The notes beneath the pieces are model-generated. The model made no database searches. It saw nothing but the letters and a program-made list of their open reading frames with translations, and had not been told where the DNA came from. A program made the translations under genes and the position numbers. From Cryobacterium sp. N22 (lineage in GTDB: Bacteria > Actinomycetota > Actinomycetes > Actinomycetales > Microbacteriaceae): DNA of 64,000 nucleotides. The stretch covers positions 124,001 to 188,000 of the forward strand of contig NZ_PJJP01000033.1 in the NCBI RefSeq assembly GCF_002929555.1, written 5' to 3'. Each line of letters opens with the position of its first letter. The stretch's first letter is position 1. Shown piece after piece: positions 25,035-34,183 of this stretch.

Positions 25035-26519
25035 ATGTTTGTCACGTATCTGCGACGAGAGCTGGCAGGTCGCCGTAAGCAGACCGCCATCGTCGCCATC
25101 GGCATGGCCCTCGCCATTGCCCTGGTCATTATCGTCAACGCCGTGTCGAGCGGAGTGCAGCTGGCACAGTCCACCGTGCTGGCCTCGGTCTACGGCGTCG
25201 GCACCGACATCACCGTCAGCCAGACCCCGGCCGCGCCCACCGAGGGCGAAGCAGGCGCCGGCGGCCCGGCGAACTTCGATTTCGGGGCGGATGCCGGCGC
25301 CACCGCCGACGGGACCACCACCGTCAGCCAGTCCAGGCTCTCGGTCGACCGCGGCACCACCGCCTTCGATGTCACCGCGCTGGACACCGTCAGCGGCGTT
25401 GACAATGTCTCCGCCGCCGCCGCGACCCTGTCGCTGAGCAACACCACCTTCGATGGCGCCCTGCCCGACTTCTCGGCCGGCACCCCGCCGACCGGGGACG
25501 ACACCGCGACCGGCGGAACCCCGCCCAGCGGCGGACCCGATGGCGCCGGCGGCAGTTCGTTCAGCGTCGATTCCTTCACCGTGCTGGGCCTGGACCCGGC
25601 CGATGAGGCTGTCGGACCGCTCTCGGCCGTGAGCCTCACCGACGGACGCAGCCTGGAGAGCACCGACGCCGGCACCAACGTCGCCGTCCTCGACGCCGGC
25701 TACGCCACCACCGCCGAACTCGTCGTGGGCGACACCGTCGCCATCGCGGGCACCGACTTCACCGTCGTCGGTCTGGTGACGGCCTCCTCGGCGGACGCCA
25801 CCACGGCCTCCAACGTCTACATTCCTCTCGACGTCGCCCAGACCCTGTCCGGCCTGACCGATCAGGTCACCGACATCTACGTGCAGGCCGCGTCATCCAC
25901 CGACATCGAGCAGATCCAGACCGACGTCGAGACCGCCCTGCCCGATGCCACCGTGCAGACCCAGTCCGACCTCGCCTCGAGCGTGTCCGGCTCGCTCTCC
26001 AGCGCCTCCGACCTGGTCACGAACCTCGGTCTCTGGCTGTCACTCATTGTGCTCGCGGCGGCGTTCCTGATCGCCATCCTGTTCACGATCTCCGGCGTCA
26101 CCCGCCGCACCCGCGAGTTCGGCACCCTCAAGGCGATCGGCTGGTCGAACGGCCGGATTGTGCGCCAGGTGGCCGGCGAATCCCTGGTTCAGGGCCTGAT
26201 CGGCGGCATCGTCGGCATTGCGGTCGGCCTGGCCGGCATCCTGGTGATCAACCTCGTGGCGCCCACTCTCACCGCGGGCGCTGCCACGACCGACCCTGCA
26301 TCCGCCCTGGGCGGCACCGGCGGTCCCGGCGGCGGTGGATTCGGTCAGGCAATGGTGGAGGCCACCACCTCCGACATCGTTCTGCAGGTGCCGGTGACCG
26401 TGTCGGTCATCCTCATCGCCGTCGGTCTCGCCGTGCTCGGCGGTCTGCTCGCCGGCGCGATCGGCGGCTGGCGCGCCTCGCGCCTGAGCCCCTCCGAAGC
26501 ACTGCGCAGCATCGCGTGA
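25035..26519 (+). CDS. FtsX/MacB-type ABC transporter permease
   Basis: 494 residues from ATG 25035 (GGAG upstream). One N-terminal helix (IVAIGMALAIALVIIVNAV) precedes a large extracytoplasmic domain (about residues 50-330) rich in Thr/Ser/Asp/Gly. Three C-terminal helices follow, with the FtsX signature FTISGVTRRTREFGTLKAIGW. Such permeases are mechanotransmitters rather than channels, often acting on antimicrobial peptides, lipids or envelope stress. Its ATPase follows 36 nt downstream; the divergent two-component system probably controls both. Confidence 0.92.
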   Translation: MFVTYLRRELAGRRKQTAIVAIGMALAIALVIIVNAVSSGVQLAQSTVLASVYGVGTDITVSQTPAAPTEGEAGAGGPANFDFGADAGATADGTTTVSQSRLSVDRGTTAFDVTALDTVSGVDNVSAAAATLSLSNTTFDGALPDFSAGTPPTGDDTATGGTPPSGGPDGAGGSSFSVDSFTVLGLDPADEAVGPLSAVSLTDGRSLESTDAGTNVAVLDAGYATTAELVVGDTVAIAGTDFTVVGLVTASSADATTASNVYIPLDVAQTLSGLTDQVTDIYVQAASSTDIEQIQTDVETALPDATVQTQSDLASSVSGSLSSASDLVTNLGLWLSLIVLAAAFLIAILFTISGVTRRTREFGTLKAIGWSNGRIVRQVAGESLVQGLIGGIVGIAVGLAGILVINLVAPTLTAGAATTDPASALGGTGGPGGGGFGQAMVEATTSDIVLQVPVTVSVILIAVGLAVLGGLLAGAIGGWRASRLSPSEALRSIA

Positions 26520-26555
26520 TCCCTCCGTCAATTTCATCCCCAGAAGTGAGCTCCC

Positions 26556-27227
26556 ATGTATGAACTGACCGATGTCACCAAGAAATACGACCAGGGCAAG
26601 CGCTCGGTCACGGCCCTGAACAAGGTCACCCTGTCTATCCCGGATGGCCAGATGGTCGCCATCCAGGGACCGACCGGCGGTGGCAAGTCCACCCTGCTGC
26701 AGATGCTCGGCGCGCTCGACCGCCCCACCGACGGCACCATCGAGCTGGGCAGGTCCGATCTGTCAAAGCTCGGTCAGGGGCCGTTGGGCGAAATCCGGGC
26801 GCGCGAGATCGGCTTCGTGTTCCAGGGCTTCAACCTGATTCCCACCCTCACCGCTCAGGAGAACGTGGAGACGGCGCTCGCGCCTCTGGGGGTCCCCACG
26901 GCGGAACGCGTCTCGCGGGCCACGGCGGCGCTCGAATCCGTCGGGCTCGGCGAGCGCGGCAGCCACCTGCCGGCCGAACTCTCCGGCGGCCAACAGCAGC
27001 GCGTGGCGATCGCCCGCGCCCTCGTCAAGGAGCCGGCCGTATTGCTGGCCGACGAACCGACCGGGAACCTCGACGAGCACACCCGTGACGAGATCATGGA
27101 CCTGCTCGAGGGGCTGTGGCGGGCGAAGGGTCTCACCCTGATCGTGGTCACCCACGACTCGGCCGTCGCCAGACGCGCCCAGCGACGCCTGGTGATCCGG
27201 AACGGGGTCGTGCGCGACGTCGCCTGA
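26556..27227 (+). CDS. MacB/LolD-type ABC transporter ATPase
   Basis: 223 residues with an intact nucleotide site: Walker A GPTGGGKST, signature LSGGQQQRVAIARAL, Walker B VLLADEPTGNLD and H-loop VVTHD. The GFVFQGFNLIP stretch is typical of the LolD/MacB group. It powers the FtsX-type permease encoded just before it. Confidence 0.95.
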   Translation: MYELTDVTKKYDQGKRSVTALNKVTLSIPDGQMVAIQGPTGGGKSTLLQMLGALDRPTDGTIELGRSDLSKLGQGPLGEIRAREIGFVFQGFNLIPTLTAQENVETALAPLGVPTAERVSRATAALESVGLGERGSHLPAELSGGQQQRVAIARALVKEPAVLLADEPTGNLDEHTRDEIMDLLEGLWRAKGLTLIVVTHDSAVARRAQRRLVIRNGVVRDVA

Positions 27228-27258
27228 TCCCCGTCGCTGCTGGCGGACCGCGCAGGGA

Positions 27259-27290
27259 AACACCCCGGACGACTACTCGTCCGGGGTGTT
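27259..27290. terminator. Bidirectional terminator between convergent genes
   Basis: AACACCCCGGACGA and TCGTCCGGGGTGTT form a perfect 14-bp stem with a CTAC loop, placed midway between the ABC ATPase stop and the convergent surface-protein stop. Confidence 0.85.
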
Positions 27291-27312
27291 CCTCTATACC
27301 GTGGTGCCGCTG

Positions 27313-28173
27313 CTACGCCCGACGCACCCGGCGGGCCAACAGCAGTCCGGTGCCGAGGAGCATCGCGAGGAACCCGGCTCCCGACACGATGGCCGTCGAG
27401 CTGGACACACCGGTCGAGGCGAGCTCCTGGGTGTTCGGCTTTGTCGTCGTTGTCGGGGTCGGGGTCGGTGTCGGTGTCGGAGTCGACGAGGTTGTCGTCG
27501 GCGGGGTCACAGCCGTCGGCGGGGTCACGGACGTCGTGGTGCTGGGCGGGGTCGTCTCGGCCGGCGGCTCCACCGGAGGCGTCGTCTCGGCCGGCGGCTC
27601 CACCGGAGGGGTCGTCTCGGCCGGAGGGGTCGTCTCGGCCGGAGGGGTCGTCTCGGCCGGCGGGGTCGTCTCGGCCGGAGGGGTTGTCTCCGTCGGCGGC
27701 TCCACCGGAGGCGTGGTCTCGGCCGGCGGCTCCACCGGAGGCGTGGTCTCGGTCGGCGGCTCCACCGGAGGGGTCGGCTCCGCCGGCGGCTCCACCGGTG
27801 GCGTGATCGATTCCTCAACGACGCACTCGGTTGTCGCACCCCTGAATGTCCTGTCGTAGGCATCCTCCCGGGCGTCAACCTCGATGGAGTAGGCGTGCGG
27901 CTCCAACTCGTCCAGCGGGATGGTCCTCGAATAGGAGCGTCCGAAGTCCACCTTGTCGATTTCCTCATCATCGATGGTGATCGTGACGGTGTTGGGGGTG
28001 TCGTCCGCGGCGACCGCGGAGTAGTTGGTCAACTTCATGCTGAGCGATTCGCAGGTGGAAGCGACCTGGGGAGTGTGCGCAGACGCCGGGGCGGCCACAC
28101 CTCCGAGGGTGAGGCCGCCGACGACGAGGATCGAGCCGACTACGGATACAGCAATTTTGGGTGACGTGTTCAT
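27313..28173 (-). CDS. LAxTG-anchored surface protein with Pro/Glu/Thr repeat stalk
   Basis: 286 residues from ATG 28173 (GAAAGG upstream). A signal peptide ends near ASAH (residue 31). A small beta-rich domain (about 32-115) with a Cys pair (CESLSM...TECVV) shows no family I recognise. A stalk of PPVEPPAETT-type repeats covers about 120-215. The end is LASTG (251-255), a hydrophobic helix and RRVRRA: a class E sortase signal. It is likely a wall-displayed adhesin or scaffold; function unknown. The same sorting motif type occurs in the GH53 protein. Confidence 0.8.
   Translation of the reverse strand: MNTSPKIAVSVVGSILVVGGLTLGGVAAPASAHTPQVASTCESLSMKLTNYSAVAADDTPNTVTITIDDEEIDKVDFGRSYSRTIPLDELEPHAYSIEVDAREDAYDRTFRGATTECVVEESITPPVEPPAEPTPPVEPPTETTPPVEPPAETTPPVEPPTETTPPAETTPPAETTPPAETTPPAETTPPVEPPAETTPPVEPPAETTPPSTTTSVTPPTAVTPPTTTSSTPTPTPTPTPTTTTKPNTQELASTGVSSSTAIVSGAGFLAMLLGTGLLLARRVRRA
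27546..27797. repeat. Tandem coding repeats of the surface-protein stalk
   Basis: Alternating short units (GGCGGCTCCACCGGAGG and GTCTCGGCCGGAGG type) repeat more than ten times in frame, encoding PPVEPP, PPAETT and PPTETT blocks. Near-identity between units suggests recent expansion by slippage or recombination. Confidence 0.85.
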
Positions 28174-28649
28174 ATTGAGCCTTTCGGGCGGCACAGTTTT
28201 CACTGGCAGGCCGCACCTCAGCTGAGGCGCGGCGATATCTGGGATTTCCCAGGCGCGTCATCACGCTTCGGTAGGCACGCCGCAAACAGCTCTGGCGTAG
28301 AGCTCGGATGGGCGGAGGGCACGGCAAAGAGTCCGGCACATGGCCAGATTCGGTTGCCTCGCCACTGTCGAGTGGCTGGTGCGCGGGCCGCGTACGGCCG
28401 TCTTGATCTCGGCCGAATTCCGATCGGCCGGTCCCCCTTTATGAGGACAAGCCTACGGAAGACACCGCGCCCTCGCATCCCTCAAACGGGTCCCTGGGGA
28501 CCGCGTTTACCCCCACAACGGGTCATTTGTCCCGCGTTCGGGGGTCACCTTTCCGCACAATTGAGACGGTCTCAGCCACTAACGGGCGTATCCGCAGGGT
28601 TCGGTGTCGCCCGGCGGGGTGTCGGCCGAGGCCGTCGACAGAGAGCAGA
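28174..28649. other. 476-nt spacer without a convincing gene
   Basis: It separates the divergent surface-protein and YqaJ-like genes. It holds a short palindrome near 28212-28233 (CCTCAGCTGAGG core) and GC-rich inverted CGGCCGA/TCGGCCG at 28408-28427. I see no ORF with a ribosome site or family match and no clear riboswitch. Confidence 0.5.
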
Positions 28650-29369
28650 ATGGACTCTGTGCCCCACTCCCTGCTGTCCCTCTTCCAGTTGGATGAGCAG
28701 ATCCCCCTCTCCCCGGCGGCCGCCGTCACGACTCCGCCGCTGGCGCCGGTGATGGCGCACCTCGGTCGCATCGTCGCCGACTCCACCGACAGGGTCGCCT
28801 GGCTGCGCGCCCGGAGCCAGGGCATCACCGCCACGGATGTCGCCAAGCTCGCCACCGAGAAATCCGTGCACAACGCGGCCAGGGAGAAGATCAACGGCAG
28901 CGGCTTCGGCGGCAACCCGTACACCGACCACGGTCGGGCCAGGGAACCCGAGATCGCCGCCTGGGTGCTGGCGAACTACGGCATCGAACCGAGCACCAAC
29001 CTGTTCCACGCCGCGGGCCAGCCCCGCCACCTGGCCACTCCCGACGGCCTGGGCCTGGCAAGAAACGGGGTCTTCGAACTCGCCGAGATCAAGACCACCA
29101 GCAAGCCCTGGCGCAGCATCCCCCGCTCCTACCTGCGGCAGATCTGGTGGCAACAGTATGTACTCGGCGCCGACCGCACCCTGCTGGTGTGGGAGGAGCA
29201 CGACAACTTCGTGCCCCGCAACGCCGTGCCCGAGTGCCGGTGGATCGAACGGGACGACGACCAGATCAGGATCCTGGTGGGCTTCGCCGACCAACTGATC
29301 GACCTGCTCAACCACCAACGCGAGCGCGAGCGCGCCGACGGCCCGCCACCCTACGACTACGGCCGCTGA
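28650..29369 (+). CDS. YqaJ-like nuclease domain protein
   Basis: 239 residues from ATG 28650. A PD-(D/E)xK-type core is suggested by GITATDVAKLATEKS, the helix YTDHGRAREPEIAAWVL (GxxxEP motif of YqaJ/lambda-exonuclease-like recombinases), then a central LATPDGLGLA and ELAEIKTTS (Asp...Glu-x-Lys). The Gln in IWWQQYVLGADRTLLVW completes the pattern. Phage YqaJ proteins are 5'-3' exonucleases, but this gene stands alone on the chromosome with host-like composition, so a housekeeping repair or restriction role is as likely. Confidence 0.7.
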   Translation: MDSVPHSLLSLFQLDEQIPLSPAAAVTTPPLAPVMAHLGRIVADSTDRVAWLRARSQGITATDVAKLATEKSVHNAAREKINGSGFGGNPYTDHGRAREPEIAAWVLANYGIEPSTNLFHAAGQPRHLATPDGLGLARNGVFELAEIKTTSKPWRSIPRSYLRQIWWQQYVLGADRTLLVWEEHDNFVPRNAVPECRWIERDDDQIRILVGFADQLIDLLNHQRERERADGPPPYDYGR

Positions 29370-29395
29370 GCCGGCCAGCCGATCATTTGATTCTG

Positions 29396-29452
29396 TTCGA
29401 CGGAAATAAGTCGAATGGTGTGATTTGATGGTGCAATGATCGACATAAGTCG
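29396..29452. promoter_or_regulatory. Inverted repeats around the ROK regulator start
   Basis: TTCGAC (29396-29401) and GTCGAA (29410-29415) form a perfect 6+6 inverted repeat with an 8-bp AT-rich spacer. CGACATAAGTCG (29441-29452), a 4+4 repeat, overlaps codons 2-6 of the regulator. ATCGACATATG, a similar half-site, recurs at 34157-34167 before the transporter ATPase gene. These are candidate autoregulatory and regulon sites. Confidence 0.5.
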
Positions 29453-30650
29453 TGGAGATGGGCTCGGCTCCTCCGGCACGAGTGATCTCTTCCAGATCCT
29501 TCGCGACGGCCACTCACGCACGCGCACCGAACTGGCCGCTCTCACCGGGCTGGCCCGTTCGACCATAGCCCTGCGCATCGACTCCCTCGTCAAGCTCGGC
29601 CTCGTCGGTCCCAGCTCCGACGCGCCGTCCACCGGCGGCCGGCCGTCCTCCCAGGTGGCGCTGGCCACCGGCACAAAAATCGTACTCGGCGTGGACATCG
29701 GCGCCTCGCACGTGCGGATCGCGCTCAGCGATCTGACCGGACGCCCGCTGCACGAGACCAGCGCCGTCATCGCCGTCGCGGACGGGCCCGACTCGGTGCT
29801 CGGCTGGGTGATCGAGGCCGGTGCCAGCCTCTTGCGCGCGTCCGGGCGACCCGCGGATGACCTTCTCGCCATCGGGGTGGGCTTGCCCGGCCCGGTCGAA
29901 TACAGCAGCGGGCGGCCGATCAACCCGCCGATCATGCCCGGCTGGGACCGGTTCGACGTGCGCGGCACCCTGCAAGCGCATTTCCACGTTCCGGTGCTGG
30001 TGGACAACGACGTGAACATCATGGCGCTCGGCGAACGCGAGACCGCCTGGCCGGAGGTAGACCATCTCATCTTCGTCAAGGTGGCCACCGGCATCGGCTC
30101 CGGCGTGATCTCCGGCGGCATCCTGCAGCGCGGCGCCCAGGGCATCGCCGGCGACATCGGCCACGTGCAGGTACCGCGCGGGGCCGAGGTCCCCTGCCAC
30201 TGCGGCAACCGGGGCTGCCTCGAGGCGTTGGCGTCCGGTCCCGCGCTGGCCGCGCAGTTGCGCGGGCAGGGCCTGCACGTCGACAGCAACCAGGATGTGG
30301 TCGATCTGGTCAAACGCGGCAACCTCGAGGCCATCCAGGCCGTGCGGCAGGCCGGCCGGGATCTCGGCGAGGTGCTCACAGCCTGCGTCAGCCTGGTCAA
30401 CCCGTCGGTCATCGTGATCGGCGGCTCAATGGCACAGGCCGGCGAGCACCTGATCGCCGGTGTACGCGAGGTGGTCTACACCCGGTCGATGCCCCTGGCC
30501 ACCCAGCACCTGCAGATCACCCAGTCCGGCGCGGGTCCGAACGCCGCCGTGATCGGCGCCAGCATGCTGGCCATCCATCACGCACTCTCGCCGGCCCGGG
30601 TGGACGCCATGGTGCTGGAACTGATGGAGACCGCTGCCCTGGCGAAATAG
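29436..30650 (+). CDS. ROK-family transcriptional regulator
   Basis: 404 residues. An N-terminal winged helix (RTRTELAALTGLARSTIALRIDSLVKLGL) is joined to a ROK sugar-kinase-like domain with phosphate loop GVDIGASHVRIAL and the zinc motif CHCGNRGCLEA. This is the NagC/XylR plan: the ROK domain senses a sugar and the helix releases DNA. It abuts genes for a sugar isomerase, a dehydrogenase and a CUT2 transporter, the likely targets. Convergent with the isomerase gene (5-nt gap). Confidence 0.92.
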   Translation: MIDISRGDGLGSSGTSDLFQILRDGHSRTRTELAALTGLARSTIALRIDSLVKLGLVGPSSDAPSTGGRPSSQVALATGTKIVLGVDIGASHVRIALSDLTGRPLHETSAVIAVADGPDSVLGWVIEAGASLLRASGRPADDLLAIGVGLPGPVEYSSGRPINPPIMPGWDRFDVRGTLQAHFHVPVLVDNDVNIMALGERETAWPEVDHLIFVKVATGIGSGVISGGILQRGAQGIAGDIGHVQVPRGAEVPCHCGNRGCLEALASGPALAAQLRGQGLHVDSNQDVVDLVKRGNLEAIQAVRQAGRDLGEVLTACVSLVNPSVIVIGGSMAQAGEHLIAGVREVVYTRSMPLATQHLQITQSGAGPNAAVIGASMLAIHHALSPARVDAMVLELMETAALAK

Positions 30651-30655
30651 GACCG

Positions 30656-31657
30656 TCAGCGGCTGCTGAATGCCGCGTCGAACGAGGCGGTCGGCGCCTC
30701 GAACGCCAACCTGCGCACGAACTCCAGCGCCTCCGGGGCGCCCACGAGACGGTCCATGCCGGCGTCCTCCCATTCCACCGAGATCGGGCCGTCGTAGCCG
30801 ATGGTGTTGAGCATCCGGAAACTGTCCTCCCAGGGCACGTCACCGTGGCCCGTGGAAATGAAATCCCAGCCCCGGCGCGGGTCCGCCCAGGCCAGGTGCG
30901 AGCCCAGCCGGCCGTTGCGCCCGTTCACCATGCGCTTCTTGGTGTCCTTGCAGTCCACGTGATAGATCCGGTCCTTGAAGTCCCAGAGGAACCCGACCGG
31001 GTCGAGGTCCTGCCAGACGAAGTGGCTCGGGTCCCAGTTGAGCCCGAACGCCTCCCGGTGGCCGATGGCCTCGAGGGTGCGCACCGTGGTCCAGTAGTCG
31101 TAGGCGATCTCACTGGGGTGCACCTCGTGCGCGAACCGCACGCCCACCTCGTCGAAGACGTCCAGGATCGGGTTCCACCTGTCGGCGAAGTCCTGGTAGC
31201 CCGCGTCGATGGCCTCCTGAGACACCGGAGGGAACATCGCGATGTACTTCCAGATCGATGAACCCGTGAATCCGATCACGGTTTTCACCCCCAGCTTCGC
31301 GGCGAGCCGGGCGGTGTGCTTCATCTCCTCGGCCGCTCGCTGCCGCACCCCCTCCGGGTCGCCGTCTCCCCACACCACATCCGGAAGGATGTCCCGGTGC
31401 CGCTGGTCGATCGGGTCGTCACACACGGCCTGTCCCTTGAGGTGGTTCGAGATCGCGTAGACCTTGAGGTTGTACTTCGCCAGAATCGCCAGCCGATCGG
31501 CCACATAGGCGTCGTCGTCCCAGCGCCACGGGTCCAGGTGGTCGCCCCGGCAGGCGATCTCCAGCCCGTCGTAGCCCCAGCCGGACGCAAGCCTGGCCAC
31601 TTCTTCGAAGGGCAGGTCGGCCCATTGGCCGGTGAACAGGGTGACGGGACGGGGCAT
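30656..31657 (-). CDS. Sugar phosphate isomerase/epimerase (AP endonuclease-2 TIM barrel)
   Basis: 333 residues of the xylose-isomerase-like TIM barrel: [17 protein letters not shown] at the N-terminus, metal-site segments [34 protein letters not shown] and the late ISVEWED. The Glu/Asp/His set needed for a divalent-metal isomerase is present. In such clusters these enzymes act on keto-sugars or inositols together with an Idh-like dehydrogenase, which is encoded next upstream (46-nt gap, same strand). Exact substrate unknown. Confidence 0.85.
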   Translation of the reverse strand: MPRPVTLFTGQWADLPFEEVARLASGWGYDGLEIACRGDHLDPWRWDDDAYVADRLAILAKYNLKVYAISNHLKGQAVCDDPIDQRHRDILPDVVWGDGDPEGVRQRAAEEMKHTARLAAKLGVKTVIGFTGSSIWKYIAMFPPVSQEAIDAGYQDFADRWNPILDVFDEVGVRFAHEVHPSEIAYDYWTTVRTLEAIGHREAFGLNWDPSHFVWQDLDPVGFLWDFKDRIYHVDCKDTKKRMVNGRNGRLGSHLAWADPRRGWDFISTGHGDVPWEDSFRMLNTIGYDGPISVEWEDAGMDRLVGAPEALEFVRRLAFEAPTASFDAAFSSR

Positions 31658-31703
31658 CGTATTCTCCTGTGACTAGGTGGAACCGTGCTGGATAAAGAAA
31701 TGG

Positions 31704-32882
31704 TCAGGCGTTCTCGAGGGTCGGCGTCCAGGCGCTGCCGGTCGCGGCACTGCGTTCGACGGCCGTGAGCACCTGTTGAACGTGCAGGCCGTCCGCAAAC
31801 GACGGTTTCGGCTGACGACCGGCCATGATCGCCTCGACGAAATCCCGGGCCTGGTGGGTGAACCCGTGTTCGTACCCGAGCAGGTGACCCGCCGGCCACC
31901 ACGCCGAAATATACGGATGCTCGGGCTCGGTGACCTGCACGCGGGTGAAACCCTGCCGGTCAGCGGGCGCGGCCCTGTCGTAGTAGCCCAGTGCGTTGAG
32001 GTCTTCCAGATCGAACGACACCGCGCCCAGCGAACCGGCGACCTCGATCCGCAGAGCATTCTTGCGGCCCGTCGACATGCGGCTGGCCTCGAACGATCCG
32101 AGCGCGCCGCCGTCGAAGCGGCCGGTGAACAGGGCCACGTCGTCGACGGTCACCGCGCCGCGCTCGGCAGATGCGGTGCCGGAGAGACCAGACGAGCTGG
32201 CCAGCAGAGGACGCTCCGTCACGAAGGTCTCCATCACCCCGCTCACCGAGGTGAGCCGCTGACCGGTGATGAATTCGGCCAGGTCGATGGCGTGCGCACC
32301 GATGTCACCGAGGGCACCCGAGCCGGCCAGGTCCTTCTGCAGCCGCCAGGCCAACGGCACAGAGGGGTCGACCAGCCAGTCCTGCAGGTAGGCGGCGCGC
32401 ACCTGGCGAATCTCGCCGATGGTTCCGGCAGCCACGAGGTCTCGGGCGAAGGTGGCGGCGGGCACCCTCCGGTAGGTGAAGCCCACCATGGCGAAAACGC
32501 CGTTCGCGGCCGCGCGGGCCGCGGCGGCCGCCATCCGTTCGGCCTCTTCTGCCGTATTGGCCAGGGGTTTTTCACAGAGCACATGCTTGCCGGCGTCGAG
32601 GGCGGCTATGGCGATCTCGACGTGGCTGTGGCCAGGGGTGACAATGTCGACGACGTCGATGTCGTCACGGGTGACCGCCGTCCGCCAGTCGGTGCTGGTC
32701 TGGTCCCAGCCCCACTTCTCGGCGGCGGCGGCGACGGAGTCGGGATTCCGGCCCACGAGCAGGGCCATCTCGGGCCGGGCCGGCAAGTCGAAGAATCGGG
32801 GCGCCACCCGCCAGCCCTGGGAGTGTGCCGCCCCCATGAATCCGTGGCCGACCATGGCAATCCTCAACGGGAGCGTGTCCAA
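31704..32882 (-). CDS. Gfo/Idh/MocA-family NAD(P)-dependent dehydrogenase
   Basis: 392 residues. The start is taken as TTG 32882 with AAAAGAGG 6 nt before it, giving the Rossmann motif RIAMVGHGFMGAAHSQGW at once; an ATG 14 codons later would cut into that fold. EKPLANTAEEAERM carries the conserved EKP Lys, and the C-terminal alpha/beta domain ends QVLTAVERSAATGS. It oxidises a polyol, inositol or sugar. It is transcribed with the isomerase after it and lies behind the sugar-binding lipoprotein gene. Confidence 0.88.
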   Translation of the reverse strand: MDTLPLRIAMVGHGFMGAAHSQGWRVAPRFFDLPARPEMALLVGRNPDSVAAAAEKWGWDQTSTDWRTAVTRDDIDVVDIVTPGHSHVEIAIAALDAGKHVLCEKPLANTAEEAERMAAAAARAAANGVFAMVGFTYRRVPAATFARDLVAAGTIGEIRQVRAAYLQDWLVDPSVPLAWRLQKDLAGSGALGDIGAHAIDLAEFITGQRLTSVSGVMETFVTERPLLASSSGLSGTASAERGAVTVDDVALFTGRFDGGALGSFEASRMSTGRKNALRIEVAGSLGAVSFDLEDLNALGYYDRAAPADRQGFTRVQVTEPEHPYISAWWPAGHLLGYEHGFTHQARDFVEAIMAGRQPKPSFADGLHVQQVLTAVERSAATGSAWTPTLENA

Positions 32883-32922
32883 CGTGTCCTCTTTTCCGGC
32901 ATTGCATGAATGGCGTGGTTGG

Positions 32923-32953
32923 CGGGACGCCCGCGAGATCCGCGGGCGTCCCG
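32923..32953 (-). terminator. Hairpin after the CUT2 binding-protein gene
   Basis: CGGGACGCCCGCG and CGCGGGCGTCCCG are a perfect 13-bp stem with a 5-nt loop, 5 nt beyond the binding-protein stop. It lacks a U-run, so it may be a stabilising or partial terminator that raises binding-protein mRNA over the enzymes downstream. Confidence 0.7.
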
Positions 32954-32958
32954 ACGGG

Positions 32959-34008
32959 TCAGGACTCGAACGCGGTCGGCAGGTACTTGTCGACGTTCTC
33001 GCTCGTGACAACCGGGGCGTTCAGCACGATGCGGCTGGGCACTTCAACCTCGACGAGGTCGCTCATCGCCTTGTCCTGCACCAGCAGCCTGGCGAGCCGG
33101 ATGCCGTCGGCGGCCTGGGTGGACGGGTAGATGACGGTGGCCTTCAGCACGCTGTCGCCGGACTGGATCTCCCGCATCGCGTTGGCCGAACCTGCACCGC
33201 CGACCATGATGAACTCATCCCGGCCGGCCGCGTCGATGGCCGCGAGCACACCGACGCCCTGGTCGTCGTCGTGGTTCCAGAGGGCGTCGATCTTCGGGGC
33301 CGCTGACAGCAGCTGGGACGCTGCCGCCTCGCCGCCCTGCACCGTGAAGTCAGCCGCCACCCGGTTCTCGACCGACAGACCACAGTCGTCCAGGGCGTCA
33401 GCGAAGCCTCGGCTGCGGTCCTGGGTCAGCGGCAGCGAGTCGATACCGGCGATCTCCGCGACGACGGCGTCAGGGTTGTCGCCGACCTCCTCACAGATGT
33501 ACGTGCCCGCGCTCACCCCCATGCCGTAGTTGTCGCCGAGAACCGTGGTGCGGGCCGCGAAGGTGCTGGAGAATTCACGGTCGACGTTGATCACCGGAAT
33601 CCCCGCCTCCATCGCCTGAATGGCGACCTCGGTCAGGGCGGCGCCGTCAGTGGGCAGCAGGACGATGGCGTCGACACCGTCGTTGATGAAGCCCTCCACC
33701 TGGCTGATCTGCAGGTTCGCGTCGTTGGTGCCCTCGGCGACCCTGAGGTCGATGTCCGGGTATTTCTCGGCTTCGGCGATGGCCGCCGAGTTGATGGCGC
33801 CCAGCCAGCCGTGGTCAGCGGCCGGGCCGGAGAAGCCGATCACGACGGTGTCCCCGGACTCGGCGTTGCCTTCAAGCGAGGCACTGGTGGGTTCGGTTTC
33901 GGTTTCGGTGGTGGTGCCGGGTGTGCACGCCGCCAGTAGTCCGACCATGGCGAGCGAGGTGCCGGCGGCCAGGAGCATCCTGTGGCGCCGGGGACGTAGT
34001 GCATGCAT
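32959..34008 (-). CDS. CUT2 sugar-binding lipoprotein (RbsB-like)
   Basis: 349 residues from ATG 34008 with AGGAGG 4-5 nt upstream. Lipobox LLAAC (about residue 23-27). The mature protein has the ribose-binding fold: VVIGFSGPAADHGWLGAINS, QVEGFINDGVDAIVLLPTDG, IPVINVDREFSS and the hinge region IDALWNHDDDQGVGVL. It binds a monosaccharide or inositol outside the membrane. Its ATPase and permease partners are encoded divergently on the other strand from 34184. Confidence 0.92.
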   Translation of the reverse strand: MHALRPRRHRMLLAAGTSLAMVGLLAACTPGTTTETETEPTSASLEGNAESGDTVVIGFSGPAADHGWLGAINSAAIAEAEKYPDIDLRVAEGTNDANLQISQVEGFINDGVDAIVLLPTDGAALTEVAIQAMEAGIPVINVDREFSSTFAARTTVLGDNYGMGVSAGTYICEEVGDNPDAVVAEIAGIDSLPLTQDRSRGFADALDDCGLSVENRVAADFTVQGGEAAASQLLSAAPKIDALWNHDDDQGVGVLAAIDAAGRDEFIMVGGAGSANAMREIQSGDSVLKATVIYPSTQAADGIRLARLLVQDKAMSDLVEVEVPSRIVLNAPVVTSENVDKYLPTAFES

Positions 34009-34171
34009 GTGGTCCTCCTTATTGGTGAATCGCAGTGTTCGCCAACGAAGAGGTGCGCAGCAAACCGGGCGAAGGGTGCATCCCGGTGGCCTGTCAACGC
34101 TGACGGACCACACAATAGCAGAAGTATCCCCAATATCGCCGACTTAATCTCGCCCATCGACATATGTGTGT

Positions 34172-34177
34172 TATGTT
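34172..34177 (+). promoter_or_regulatory. -10 box of a leaderless promoter for the CUT2 ATPase gene
   Basis: TATGTT ends exactly 6 nt before ATG 34184, which decides that start over a GTG at 34166. Confidence 0.55.
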
Positions 34178-34183
34178 GCCTGC

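Noticed and set aside
27546..27797. Regular repeats that could suggest a CRISPR array
   Set aside because: Units are 12-20 nt, contiguous, in frame and encode Pro/Glu/Thr blocks of a secreted protein; there are no unique spacers and no cas genes.
28650..29369. YqaJ-like gene as a sign of a prophage
   Set aside because: No integrase, terminase, capsid or lysis genes and no attachment repeats are seen around it.
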